From the NCBI GenBank assembly GCA_016219275.1, contig JACRBM010000016.1, positions 1 to 64,000 on the forward strand: a stretch of DNA of 64,000 nucleotides, written 5' to 3'. A model generated the notes under the pieces. The model was given only the letters and a program-made list of their open reading frames with translations. It searched no databases and was not told the DNA's origin. Positions within the stretch are counted from its first letter, which is position 1. Every line of letters begins with the position of its first letter. The position numbers and the translations under genes were made by a program. This DNA is from Chloroflexota bacterium (GTDB lineage: Bacteria > Chloroflexota > Anaerolineae > UBA4142). Positions 51,721-59,988 of the stretch are shown piece after piece.

Positions 51721-52776
51721 ATGGCAAACAATCGCGTGTTGATTATCGGCGGCGGACCGGCGGGGCTGGAAGCCGCGCACAATGTAGCCGACCTGGGATT
51801 GACGGCGGTGCTCGTCGAGAAACGCGAGCGTCTCGGCGGCACGCCGATTAGCGCGCAGTACGCCGCGCTCACGCACGGTTTTCGCGATGCGGAAGAAGCG
51901 TTCGACGAGATGATCGCGCGCATCACTCAGCACACCCATGTTGAAATGCATTTGAATTCACGCGTGGTCGGCGTGGAAGGCAAAGCCGGCGATTTTCGCG
52001 TCAGGGTCGAGAACCATCATGGCGCGCACACGATGGATGTCGGCGCGATCATCGTCGCGACCGGGTTCGATCATTTCGATCCGGCGCGCGAGACGCAAAT
52101 TTACAATTACTATGAGTACCCCGATGTAATCACCATCGCCGATCTCGAACCGATGCTGAAAGCCAAACAGGTCGTGCGCCGTTCGAACGGCGCGTTGCCG
52201 GAACGCGTCTGCTTTATTCAATGCGTCGGCTCGCGCGACCGGCAGATCGGCAACGAGTACTGCTCCAAAGTGTGTTGCGGCATCGCGTCCAAACAGGCGA
52301 TTGAGATCAAGCAACTCGTTCCATCGTGCAAGGTGTTTATCTTTTACATTGACATGCGGATGTACGGTTATTGGGAAAACGAAATCTATTGGCCCGCACA
52401 GGAAAAATACAAAGTGAATTACATCAAAGGCATCGTCACCGAAGTGATTCAAAAGGGCGACAAACTTTTGGTGCGCGGTGAAGACACGACGATGGGTCGT
52501 CCGATGGAAGTGACGATGGATTTGGTTGTCCTCTCCGTTGGCATGGAACCGAGCAAGGGCACAAAGGAAGTCGCCCAAGTCCTGGGTTTGAAGCAGAACA
52601 AGTTCGGGTTTATTGATGTGCCGCACGAGTCGCTCGATCCGACCGCGACTTCGATTCCCGGAATTTTTGTCGCCGGCGCGGCGGCGGGTCCGAAAGATTT
52701 GGATGACACGATTTCGATGGCGGGTCTCGCGTCGTTGCGCGCCATAACCGCCGCGCGAAAATCACACAGCAATTAA
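51721..52776 (+). CDS. shdrA: sHdr complex flavoprotein HdrA
   Basis: A 351-residue FAD protein, the short sHdrA type rather than the 650-residue methanogen HdrA. RVLIIGGGPAGLEAAHNVAD is the FAD Rossmann start. RVCFIQCVGSRDRQIGNEYC (near 165) and SKVCCGIASKQ hold the cysteines of its single non-standard FeS cluster. GIFVAGAAAGPKDLDDTISM near 310 is the second FAD region. It is the electron hub of the complex. GGAGAAGGAG precedes the ATG. Confidence 0.92.
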   Translation: MANNRVLIIGGGPAGLEAAHNVADLGLTAVLVEKRERLGGTPISAQYAALTHGFRDAEEAFDEMIARITQHTHVEMHLNSRVVGVEGKAGDFRVRVENHHGAHTMDVGAIIVATGFDHFDPARETQIYNYYEYPDVITIADLEPMLKAKQVVRRSNGALPERVCFIQCVGSRDRQIGNEYCSKVCCGIASKQAIEIKQLVPSCKVFIFYIDMRMYGYWENEIYWPAQEKYKVNYIKGIVTEVIQKGDKLLVRGEDTTMGRPMEVTMDLVVLSVGMEPSKGTKEVAQVLGLKQNKFGFIDVPHESLDPTATSIPGIFVAGAAAGPKDLDDTISMAGLASLRAITAARKSHSN

Positions 52777-52785
52777 GGTGAAGGA

Positions 52786-53559
52786 ATGCCTGCCGTCGTC
52801 GAACCAGAACTGCGCGAATATCTTCAAGACGCGCTTGAGACAATCGAGTGGAGCGAACTGCAACCGATCGTTCAGGAACTAGGCGAGAAAAGCCAACGCG
52901 CTCAACTTTTTCTGCGCGCGCCAGAACGTGTCGAATCGCTTGCGGCTCAAGATATCGAATCGCTGTTGAGGATGATTTCAGTCACGCGCCGCCATCGCGA
53001 TCAAGTATGGAATGTCGCGGATAACGGCGCATTCAAAAACGCATTGACATCACTTTTGCACGGACACGAGCAAGACCTGGGTGTACGCATCAATCAATTT
53101 CTGGCGGAGACCCAGGCGATCAACCAAGGCAAAGGTGTTGAACTTGCCGGCGAACTATTGCACTTGTCTTTTCCCGAACGCTATTGGCTGTGGAGCCGCT
53201 GGATGTACAGTCCTGAATCGCGCACCGGCGTTTTGCCTCTGCTCCTCGACGGCGACAAGGAACTACACGGCGACTCGCCCGGTCAAATGTATCTGCGCGT
53301 GGGGCGCGCCATCGTGATGGTCACCGAAGTCGAAGATGCCAAGTGGCTTTTTCGCGGCGGCTTGTCCACGACTTTGCAAGATCGCCCGTTCGCGATTGAT
53401 ACTTTTCTCGCGACGACATACGCGGCATATTTGTACGGCGTCACCGCCTGGCGGCTCACGCGCGAGTTCCACAAAGTTCTGCCGCCGTTGCCGCGTTTGG
53501 TGCGCCGGATGCTGGGACTAAAAATCAGTCCACAGTCGCCAGTCGCCAGTCAACAGTAA
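52786..53559 (+). CDS. sHdr-associated hypothetical protein (hyp)
   Basis: A 257-residue helical protein between HdrA and HdrC2, exactly where sHdr clusters carry a conserved gene of unknown function. It has no cysteine motif. Landmarks are LSFPERYWLWSRWMYSPESR near residue 125 and FRGGLSTTLQDRPFAIDTFL near 185. The final SPQSPVASQQ is encoded by the beginning of spacer repeat 9, so the repeat has grown into the gene end. It starts nine bases after the HdrA stop and has a weak site (AAGGTGAAGG). Confidence 0.8.
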   Translation: MPAVVEPELREYLQDALETIEWSELQPIVQELGEKSQRAQLFLRAPERVESLAAQDIESLLRMISVTRRHRDQVWNVADNGAFKNALTSLLHGHEQDLGVRINQFLAETQAINQGKGVELAGELLHLSFPERYWLWSRWMYSPESRTGVLPLLLDGDKELHGDSPGQMYLRVGRAIVMVTEVEDAKWLFRGGLSTTLQDRPFAIDTFLATTYAAYLYGVTAWRLTREFHKVLPPLPRLVRRMLGLKISPQSPVASQQ

Positions 53560-53597
53560 TGAATTTACTGGCGACTGTTGACTGACGACTGGCGACC
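53530..53597. repeat. Spacer hairpin 9 (CAGTCGCCAGTC word)
   Basis: GTCGCCAGTCGCCAGTCAAC and then AGTAA pair with TTACTGGCGACTGTTGACTG and ACGACTGGCGAC. The arms are near-perfect complements built of tandem GTCGCCA words, and the 3' end of the upstream gene lies in the first arm. Confidence 0.85.
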
Positions 53598-53615
53598 CTC
53601 CTCAAGGAGAACGAA

Positions 53616-54890
53616 ATGCCTCAAAGCGTAAAAGCCACTCCTATCGAAAAAGAAAATATCGTCGTTGACGGAGTAGATATTTCCGGGCAGTGGAATCGGA
53701 TGTTTGAACAGCGCGTGATTTTTCAGTACACGCCGGAAAACATCGAAGAGATTGCCGCACTGGATGGCGGCGAGTCGCTGGCGTACTGCTATCAATGCGC
53801 GAAATGCATCGGCGTTTGTCCGGTGGACATCGTCGGCGATTACGGACCGCGCAAAATTTATCGCAAGGCGCAAACGGGCACGGTGCTCGTTGACTCGCCG
53901 GACTTGTGGCTCTGCACGACGTGCCAAAATTGTGTGCGCGTGTGTCCCAAACAAGTGGATATGATCAAGATCATGCCCGCCGTGCGCGAAGTCGCGGTGA
54001 ACAAGGGCACGGTGCCGCCGGAATTGCAAAAGGCATTCGAGAACACCGGGCGCTATGGCAATCCGCTCGGCGAGAATCCGCGCAAGCGCGCTGATTGGAC
54101 AAAAGACGCCGGCGTGCCGGTCGCGATTATGGCGCAAGCCAAGCGCGCGGTGGACGTGTTGTGGTACGTCAGCACCTATACCTCGTATCATCAACGCGGC
54201 AAGGACGCGGCGCGCGCGATGGCACGCGTGTTCACCGCGCTCGGTGTGGACTTTGGAATTCTCGGCGCGGAAGAAAAAGACGACGGCGATTCGCAGCGGC
54301 TCGCGGGTGAAAAGGGTTTGTTCGAAATGCTCGCGGAACAAAACATCGCGACGTTCGCCAAGTACGCATTCAACAAACTCGTCGTCACGGGTCCGCACGA
54401 ATTCAACGCATTCAAGAATTTATACCCGCAGTACAACGGCAATTACGACGTGTCGCATTACACGCAATTCCTCGCGCCGAGGGCGGATAAACTCAAACCC
54501 TTGTTCAAGAAATCGCTGAACAAAAAAGTAACGTTCCACGATCCGTGCTACCTGGGTCGGCATAACGGCGAGTACGACGCGCCGCGCGATTTGTTGCGCG
54601 CGATTCCCGGCGTCGAACTCATCGAGATGCCGCGCAATCGCGCGAACGGTTATTGTTGCGGCGGCGGCGGCGGCGGCATGTGGCTCGATTCGTTCACGCG
54701 CGATCACACGACGATGCGTCTCTCGGACCGCCGCGTCATCGAAGCCGTCGAAACCGGCGCGGACATTCTCGCGGTCTGCTGTCCATTCGAGGTGTCGCGA
54801 TTCGAGGATGCGGTGAAGGCGACGGGCAACGAGGGCAAACTGATCGTGCGCGACATTATCGAGTTGGTAGACGAAGCGATGCGTGGGTAA
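53616..54890 (+). CDS. shdrC2B2: sHdrC2-B2 fusion (HdrD-like) subunit
   Basis: A 424-residue protein that joins HdrC and HdrB in one chain. HdrC part: CYQCAKCIGVCPVDIVG near residue 57 and CTTCQNCVRVCPKQVD near 103. HdrB part: VTFHDPCYLGRHN near 308, GYCCGGGGGGMW near 345 and AVCCPFEVSRFEDA near 388, the complete CCG domain. In most described sHdr clusters HdrC2 and HdrB2 are two genes; a fused gene has the HdrD layout. It is highly similar to the C-terminal half of the membrane protein at 56853. It would shuttle electrons away from HdrA. AAGGAGAACG precedes the ATG. Confidence 0.9.
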   Translation: MPQSVKATPIEKENIVVDGVDISGQWNRMFEQRVIFQYTPENIEEIAALDGGESLAYCYQCAKCIGVCPVDIVGDYGPRKIYRKAQTGTVLVDSPDLWLCTTCQNCVRVCPKQVDMIKIMPAVREVAVNKGTVPPELQKAFENTGRYGNPLGENPRKRADWTKDAGVPVAIMAQAKRAVDVLWYVSTYTSYHQRGKDAARAMARVFTALGVDFGILGAEEKDDGDSQRLAGEKGLFEMLAEQNIATFAKYAFNKLVVTGPHEFNAFKNLYPQYNGNYDVSHYTQFLAPRADKLKPLFKKSLNKKVTFHDPCYLGRHNGEYDAPRDLLRAIPGVELIEMPRNRANGYCCGGGGGGMWLDSFTRDHTTMRLSDRRVIEAVETGADILAVCCPFEVSRFEDAVKATGNEGKLIVRDIIELVDEAMRG

Positions 54891-54972
54891 ATTCGAAATT
54901 CGAAATTCGAAATTCACGTTCTATCGTCCGAATTACGAATTACGAATTTAGAATTCCGAATCCGGAGGTCTT
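54891..54972. repeat. Spacer hairpin 10 (AAATTCGAAATTCG word)
   Basis: AAATTCGAAATTCGAAATTC and ACGAATTACGAATTTAGAATT are imperfect complementary runs around a short core (CGTTCTATCGTCC). It ends at GGAGG of the next start. Confidence 0.8.
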
Positions 54973-55740
54973 GTGAATATCATAGTGTGTATCCGCCAAG
55001 TTCCCGACCTGATCGAAGAACTCGAACTGAACGACGATAGTACCGGGTTGAATCGCGAGTATTTGAAACTGGGTGTCAACGAGTTTGACGATTGGGCGCT
55101 CGAACAAGCGTTGCTGTTGAAAGAACAACACGGCGGCACGGTGACGTGTCTCGCGCTCGATACGCCGGACGTGGACAACACGCTGTTCACTTGCTACGCC
55201 AAGGGCGCGGACAAGGCGATTAAAATCGAAGGCGACTTTGCGAACGGCGCGACGAGCCACCAAGCCGCGAAACTTTTTGCCGATGCGATCAAGCCGCTGC
55301 CGCACGATTTGATTCTGACCGGCGTGCAATCGGTCGAAGACCTGGATGGGCAGGTCGGCGTTTTGCTCGCGACGTATCTCGGCGTCCCGCACGTCAGCGT
55401 CATCACCGGCGTTCAAGTGAATAGCAGGGTCGCAGTCGTGCGCAAAGAATACGCGGGTGGGCTACTCGCGGAATTTGAAGTGGACTTGCCGGCGGTGCTC
55501 GGCATTCAAGCCGCCAAGCAAGCGCCGCGTTACGCGCCGATCTCCAAAGTGCGCGCAATGATGAAGGAAAAGAAAATTGAGACGAGCATTTCCCGCGATG
55601 GCACAGTAGACGCCGGCATCGCGATTCGCCGGCTGTTCAAACCGGAAAATGGTAAACACGCGGAGATGATCGAGGGCGACGCGGACGCGGTGGCGGCGCG
55701 GGTTGTCGAAATTCTGAAAGAGCGTGGATTGGTCAAGTAA
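54973..55740 (+). CDS. etfB: Electron transfer flavoprotein beta subunit
   Basis: A 255-residue protein (GTG start with GGAGG upstream). MNIIVCIRQVPDLIEELELN at the start, NEFDDWALEQALLLKEQHGG near residue 35 and the ILTGVQSVEDLDGQVGVLLA stretch near 112 are EtfB landmarks. It forms a heterodimer with the next gene product and binds AMP or a second FAD. In this operon it could collect electrons from the sHdr complex. Location inside an sHdr operon is not usual for canonical beta-oxidation. Confidence 0.92.
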   Translation: MNIIVCIRQVPDLIEELELNDDSTGLNREYLKLGVNEFDDWALEQALLLKEQHGGTVTCLALDTPDVDNTLFTCYAKGADKAIKIEGDFANGATSHQAAKLFADAIKPLPHDLILTGVQSVEDLDGQVGVLLATYLGVPHVSVITGVQVNSRVAVVRKEYAGGLLAEFEVDLPAVLGIQAAKQAPRYAPISKVRAMMKEKKIETSISRDGTVDAGIAIRRLFKPENGKHAEMIEGDADAVAARVVEILKERGLVK

Positions 55741-55809
55741 AGCGAATGGCGAATCGCGGATTGCGAATTGCGTACTTCGGTTCGCAATTCGCGCCACGGA
55801 GAACTCACA
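55741..55809. repeat. Spacer hairpin 11 (GCGAATTGCG)
   Basis: GCGAATTGCG (55763-55772) and CGCAATTCGC (55783-55792) are perfect 10-base arms around a 10-base loop, preceded by further GCGAATnGCG words. Confidence 0.85.
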
Positions 55810-56769
55810 ATGTCAAACGACGTTTTCGTCGTCGTCGAACACTTGAAAGGCAAAATCGGCGACATTACTTTTGAGATGCTGGGCAAGGCGCGCGAGATCG
55901 CGGACGCGCTTGGCGGCAAACTCAATGCGGTGCTCATCGGCGATGCGCTGCTCGCCGCGCAACTCGGTAAAGCCGACGCGGTGCTGCACATCGGCGAACC
56001 GATGCTCGCGAATTTCACGCCGATCGCGCACAAGAACGCGCTTGCGGAATTGATTCGCGCGCGCGCGCCGCGCGTCGTAATGATCGCGAACACCTCGATG
56101 GGGATGGACCTCGCCGCGAGCGTGTCGGTATCGCTCGACCTCCCGCTCGTCGCGTATTGCAAGAACGTGCGCGTCGAGGATGGAAAAATCATTGCGACCG
56201 CGCAACTGTACGGCGGCAAACTGCTCGCGGACGCCGAAGCGACGGGCGACCAGGTGATCGTTTCGATTCTCGCCGGCTCATTCAGCGCGGACGCGGGACG
56301 CGGCGCGGGCGCGCCCGTCGTCGAACAAGTTTCTGTGACGACGAACGATGGCGGCGTGCGCTTCAAGCAACTCATCGAACCCGAAGCGGCGGACGTGGAC
56401 ATTACCAAGCAAGAGATTCTCGTCAGCGTTGGGCGCGGCATTCAGAACGCGGACAATCTTCCGTTGGTCGAAGAACTCGCCGCGGCATTGGGCGGCGCGT
56501 TGTCCGCATCGCGACCGATTGTGGACAATGGCTGGTTGCCGAAATCGCGTCAGGTCGGCAAATCGGGACAGACCGTCAAACCGAAAATGTATTTCATGGT
56601 CGGCATCAGCGGCGCGCCGGAACATCTCGAAGGAATGCGCGACGCCGGTCTCATCATCGCGATCAACACCGATGCCAACGCGCCGATTTTCGACGTCGCG
56701 CATTACGGCATCACTGCCGATTTGTTCGATGTCGTGCCGGCATTGACGGAGAAGATCAAGTCGCAGTGA
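55810..56769 (+). CDS. etfA: Electron transfer flavoprotein alpha subunit
   Basis: A 319-residue protein starting MSNDVFVVVEHLKGKIGDIT. The FAD-binding C-terminal domain reads RQVGKSGQTVKPKMYFMVGI near residue 258 and IIAINTDANAPIFDVAHYGI near 290. These are the canonical EtfA motifs. It forms a heterodimer with EtfB and holds FAD. ATG 55810 is chosen because GGAGAACTC is just upstream. No sign of the bifurcating-type extra domain is visible. Confidence 0.93.
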   Translation: MSNDVFVVVEHLKGKIGDITFEMLGKAREIADALGGKLNAVLIGDALLAAQLGKADAVLHIGEPMLANFTPIAHKNALAELIRARAPRVVMIANTSMGMDLAASVSVSLDLPLVAYCKNVRVEDGKIIATAQLYGGKLLADAEATGDQVIVSILAGSFSADAGRGAGAPVVEQVSVTTNDGGVRFKQLIEPEAADVDITKQEILVSVGRGIQNADNLPLVEELAAALGGALSASRPIVDNGWLPKSRQVGKSGQTVKPKMYFMVGISGAPEHLEGMRDAGLIIAINTDANAPIFDVAHYGITADLFDVVPALTEKIKSQ

Positions 56770-56852
56770 ACAGTGTTCAGTGTTCAGTATTCAGTGAGCA
56801 AAGGATCGCGTAAACTGAATACCGAACACTGGATACTGATGACGGAGTTTCG
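56770..56852. repeat. Spacer hairpin 12 (CAGTGTTCAGTGTTCAG word)
   Basis: GTGAACAGTGTTCAGTGTTC and then AGTATTCAGT pair with ACTGAATACCGAACACTGG and ATACTGAT. Imperfect arms around AGCAAAGGATCGCGTAA. Confidence 0.8.
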
Positions 56853-58949
56853 ATGCTCACGTATCCTGAAAAAATCGCGTTCCTCATCTTCGCCGCGGTG
56901 ATGCTAACCTGGTCGGGCGTGTACGCGTTCCGCATCGTGCGCGCGATTGGACGCGGGCGCGGTCGTCCCGATTGGCAACACATTCGCGCGACATTGCGCG
57001 AGCGCCTCCTCGCGCAACTCCTCGTCGTCGGCACGAATCTGCCGGTGTTTTTTCAACGCCCACTCGTCGGCGTTTTTCACTTTATGATTTTCGCCGGCTT
57101 TTCATTTTATTTTCTGGTCAATGTGTTCGACGCCGCCGCCGGTTATTTTTCCGAATTTGAAACGATCCGGTCCGGCGATCTCGCGCGGCTCTTTAGCATT
57201 TACGACCTCGCCGCCGATTTGTTGAGCGTCGGCGCGCTGACCGGCATGGTCGCGCTGTTGATCCGCCGATTCATCCGCCGCGATCCCGCGTTCAACTTTC
57301 GCGCGAACGTTTTGCTGAATGAGCACGTGCGCGCCGGCGCGATTCATTTCGATTCGCTCACGGTCGGCATTTTCATTCTATTGCACGTCGGCTCGCGCTG
57401 GCTCGGGCGCGGCATGCAAATCGCCGCGAACGGGCAGAGCAATTGGCTCGAACCCACGGCGAGTCTCGCGGCGATTCCGCTTGCGCAGTTGCCCGCGCCG
57501 GTTTTGCAGATCGGCATTCACGTTACGTGGTGGAGCGCGCTCGGTTTGATTCTGCTCTTCTTTCCGTACTTTGTCCGCTCGAAACACATTCACATTTTCT
57601 TCGCGCCGCTCAATTGGTTTTTCTTCCGCGACCGTCCGGTCGCGACGACCGAGGAAGACGGCGCGGGCGCCAAGCATTTGCAGGATTTGACCTGGCATCA
57701 AGTGATGGACTCGTACGCGTGCATCATGTGCAATCGCTGTCAGGATGCGTGCCCGGCATACGCCGCTGGCACATCACTCTCGCCCGCCGCGCTCGAAATC
57801 AACAAACGCTATTACCTCAATCAGCACCTTGCGGATTTCGTTGGCGGTAAATCGTCGCCGCCGCTCTGGGAGTTTGCGATTTCGAAAGAAGCCGCGTGGG
57901 CGTGCACGACGTGCGGCGCGTGCGTCGAAGTGTGCCCGGTCGGCAACACGCCGATGGTGGACATTATTGATATTCGCCGCGCGCTCATCGCCGAAGGCGA
58001 CACGCTTGACGCGAATCTGCAAAAGTCGTTAGAGAATCTTTCCAAGCAGGGCAACTCGTTCGGACAATCATCGCGCACGCGCGCGAAATGGACGCAAGCG
58101 CTCGATTTCAAAATCAAGGACGCGCGCAAAGAACAAGTGGACTATCTTTGGTTTGTCGGCGATTTCGCGTCGTTCGATCCGCGCGGGCAAGAATCCTCGC
58201 GCTTGTTCGCGCGCGTGCTGCGTCAAGCCGGTGTGGATTTCGGAATTCTGCACGAAGCGGAATGGAATTCCGGCAACGACGTGCGCCGCGCCGGGGAAGA
58301 AGGTTTGTTCGAGATGCTCGCGGAGCACAACGTCGCCGCGATTAGCCAAGCGAAATTTCGCGAAGGGATTATCACGACCGATCCGCACACGTTGAACGCA
58401 CTGCGCTTTGAGTACGCCAAACTGGGACAAACCTACCAGGTCGCGCATTACACGCGCACGATTGAGTATCTATTGCGCGAAGAAAAAATCAAGTTCGCGC
58501 GCGCGCTCAAATATCGCGTCACGTACCACGACCCGTGTTACCTGGGTCGCTACAATCGCGCGTTCGACGCGCCGCGTTATATTCTCGAACGGCTCGGCGT
58601 CGAATTGATCGAGATGCCGCGCAATCGCGCCAACTCGTTTTGCTGCGGCGCGGGCGGCGGTCAGATTTGGAAAGGCGCGGGCGTGCCCGGCGAAAAACCG
58701 GCGGAGAATCGTATCCGCGAAGCATTGACCGCGCTGGCAAACCCAGATCGCAAAGACGTTCCGCTCTTTATCGTCGCGTGTCCGAAAGATGTCGCGATGT
58801 ACACCGACGCGGTGAAAACCTCCGGGAACGAAGGCAAGATCATCGTCAAGGACATTATCGAACTCGTTGGCGAGGCGATGGAATTAAAACCTGGGACTCT
58901 ACCTGCCAAACCCATTGCGACGCCCATCGCGGAAAAGGTGGCGGCATGA
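56853..58949 (+). CDS. EMO-like membrane FeS oxidoreductase (NarI-type helices, HdrC, HdrB-like CCG)
   Basis: A 698-residue protein. About five helices with conserved histidines (residues 5-255, NarI/HmeC-like) would bind heme b. Two [4Fe-4S] motifs follow: CIMCNRCQDACPAYA near 290 and CTTCGACVEVCPVGN near 351. The C-terminal CCG domain has YHDPCYLGRYN near 560, SFCCGAGGG near 597 and VACPKDVAMY near 640. This build is that of EMO, the Etf:(methyl)menaquinone oxidoreductases next to etfAB. It likely accepts electrons from EtfAB and reduces quinone. Its CCG half closely matches the sHdrC2-B2 fusion. The start is preceded by CGGAG. Confidence 0.88.
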   Translation: MLTYPEKIAFLIFAAVMLTWSGVYAFRIVRAIGRGRGRPDWQHIRATLRERLLAQLLVVGTNLPVFFQRPLVGVFHFMIFAGFSFYFLVNVFDAAAGYFSEFETIRSGDLARLFSIYDLAADLLSVGALTGMVALLIRRFIRRDPAFNFRANVLLNEHVRAGAIHFDSLTVGIFILLHVGSRWLGRGMQIAANGQSNWLEPTASLAAIPLAQLPAPVLQIGIHVTWWSALGLILLFFPYFVRSKHIHIFFAPLNWFFFRDRPVATTEEDGAGAKHLQDLTWHQVMDSYACIMCNRCQDACPAYAAGTSLSPAALEINKRYYLNQHLADFVGGKSSPPLWEFAISKEAAWACTTCGACVEVCPVGNTPMVDIIDIRRALIAEGDTLDANLQKSLENLSKQGNSFGQSSRTRAKWTQALDFKIKDARKEQVDYLWFVGDFASFDPRGQESSRLFARVLRQAGVDFGILHEAEWNSGNDVRRAGEEGLFEMLAEHNVAAISQAKFREGIITTDPHTLNALRFEYAKLGQTYQVAHYTRTIEYLLREEKIKFARALKYRVTYHDPCYLGRYNRAFDAPRYILERLGVELIEMPRNRANSFCCGAGGGQIWKGAGVPGEKPAENRIREALTALANPDRKDVPLFIVACPKDVAMYTDAVKTSGNEGKIIVKDIIELVGEAMELKPGTLPAKPIATPIAEKVAA

Positions 58950-59452
58950 GCGATCCGACGAACGAACTCGTTGACGGTTTGTGGGCGCGTCTTCGCAATG
59001 TGCTCATCGCACTCGATCGCATTGATCGCCTGGACAGCGCGACCGATTTCGTCGGCTGGGTCGAGGCGTTTCAGCGCGACGACGCGCAAATCGAAACGAC
59101 GACGCGCGATTGGCTGTTGCGCGCGCTGCGTGTCGCGTGCGATCCGCTCAATTACCAGGTTCTACGTGCGCTCGAAAAATCGGATGGACAGAGCATTGCC
59201 GCGTTGATGCGCGCGACGAATCTCGCGCGCGTCGAGTTGACCGAACGCGTCAAGGAACTCGCGCAAACCGGGTTTGTCGCGCAAGACCTGGAAACGGAAA
59301 CCGTGCAAGCCACGCGCGCGGCGGCGGGCATCGTCGCGTGGATCGAATCGCTCCGCGCGCAAATCGCCGCACGCGCGCAAGCCGGATTGACAAAAGATAA
59401 TCCCGTACCGATAATATCCGCGAGACGATTTTCCAAGGAGGGAAAACCATGA
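58946..59452 (+). CDS. Small winged-helix-like protein between EMO and LbpA
   Basis: A 168-residue protein starting MSDPTNELVDGLWARLRNVL. ATG 58946 overlaps the TGA of the EMO gene (ATGA) and its own TGA overlaps the LbpA1 ATG (59449-59452), so it is translationally coupled on both sides. Middle and C-terminal parts (VACDPLNYQVLRALEKSDGQ, then IAALMRATNLARVELTERVK, then LAQTGFVAQDLE) look like an ArsR/MarR-type winged helix. No DNA-binding partner site can be shown. I do not recognise the family as part of described sHdr clusters. It may be a regulator or an assembly factor. Confidence 0.75.
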   Translation: MSDPTNELVDGLWARLRNVLIALDRIDRLDSATDFVGWVEAFQRDDAQIETTTRDWLLRALRVACDPLNYQVLRALEKSDGQSIAALMRATNLARVELTERVKELAQTGFVAQDLETETVQATRAAAGIVAWIESLRAQIAARAQAGLTKDNPVPIISARRFSKEGKP

Positions 59453-59886
59453 GCACGGTACGCGGATGCAACCTTCCCGAAGATTTGCATTACCTGGTCG
59501 AAAAGCACGTGTGGGTGCGCCCCGAGTCGGATGGCGCTGTGACGGTGGGCATCACCGATGTCGCGCAACATCTCGCGCGCAAACTCGTTTCCGCGACGGT
59601 CAAGAAAACGACCAAGCCGATCGAGAAAGGCAAAAGCGTCGCAACGCTCGAAAGCGGCAAGTGGGTCGGTCCGGTTGCCGCGCCGGTCACCGGCGAAATC
59701 GTCGCGTCGAATGACGCGGTGATGAAAACGCCATCGCTCATCAACGACGATCCGTACGGCGCGGGTTGGATCGTACGGATGAAGCCGACGAACTGGGACG
59801 CGGACAAAGCCGCGCTCGTGACCGGCGCAGATGGCGTTGCGGCGTATCAAGCGTTTATGGAAAAAGAAGGAATCAAGTGTGAGTGA
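59449..59886 (+). CDS. lbpA1: Lipoate-binding protein LbpA, copy 1
   Basis: A 145-residue GcvH-like protein. The lipoyl-lysine motif LESGKWVGP has its lysine near residue 71. EDLHYLVEKHVWVRPESDG and VTVGITDVAQHLA near 12-45 match the LbpA family, which carries sulfur intermediates for sHdr rather than glycine cleavage. The lipoyl arm likely delivers bound sulfur to sHdrB1 for oxidation to sulfite. ATG overlaps the upstream TGA. Confidence 0.92.
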   Translation: MSTVRGCNLPEDLHYLVEKHVWVRPESDGAVTVGITDVAQHLARKLVSATVKKTTKPIEKGKSVATLESGKWVGPVAAPVTGEIVASNDAVMKTPSLINDDPYGAGWIVRMKPTNWDADKAALVTGADGVAAYQAFMEKEGIKCE

Positions 59887-59895
59887 AAGACAAAC

Positions 59896-59971
59896 GTGCC
59901 AAAGATGCCCTAGTCCTGATTTCGGTACATTACTCATTTGGCGCGTTTGCCATCCTTGGCATCTTTGGCAC
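59896..59971. repeat. Spacer hairpin 13: perfect 14-bp arms
   Basis: GTGCCAAAGATGCC (59896-59909) and GGCATCTTTGGCAC (59958-59971) are exact complements. More GGCAT/TTGGC words lie between and after. It fills the LbpA1-LbpA2 gap. Confidence 0.9.
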
Positions 59972-59988
59972 ATTTGGCATATTTGACC

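Noticed and set aside
49568-54890. Methanogen-type HdrABC or bifurcating Hdr
   Set aside because: HdrA is only 351 residues without the long N- and C-terminal ferredoxin parts, and TusA, LbpA and lipoate ligase neighbours define the sulfur-oxidising type.
54973-56769. EtfAB as a beta-oxidation pair unrelated to sulfur
   Set aside because: No acyl-CoA dehydrogenase or related gene lies in the window; both genes are embedded between sHdrC2-B2 and an EMO-like gene in the same operon.
58535-58945. Upstream extension of the 168-residue protein (305 residues in all)
   Set aside because: The extension lies out of frame inside the EMO gene and is arginine-rich low-complexity sequence; the ATGA overlap at 58946 is a better start.
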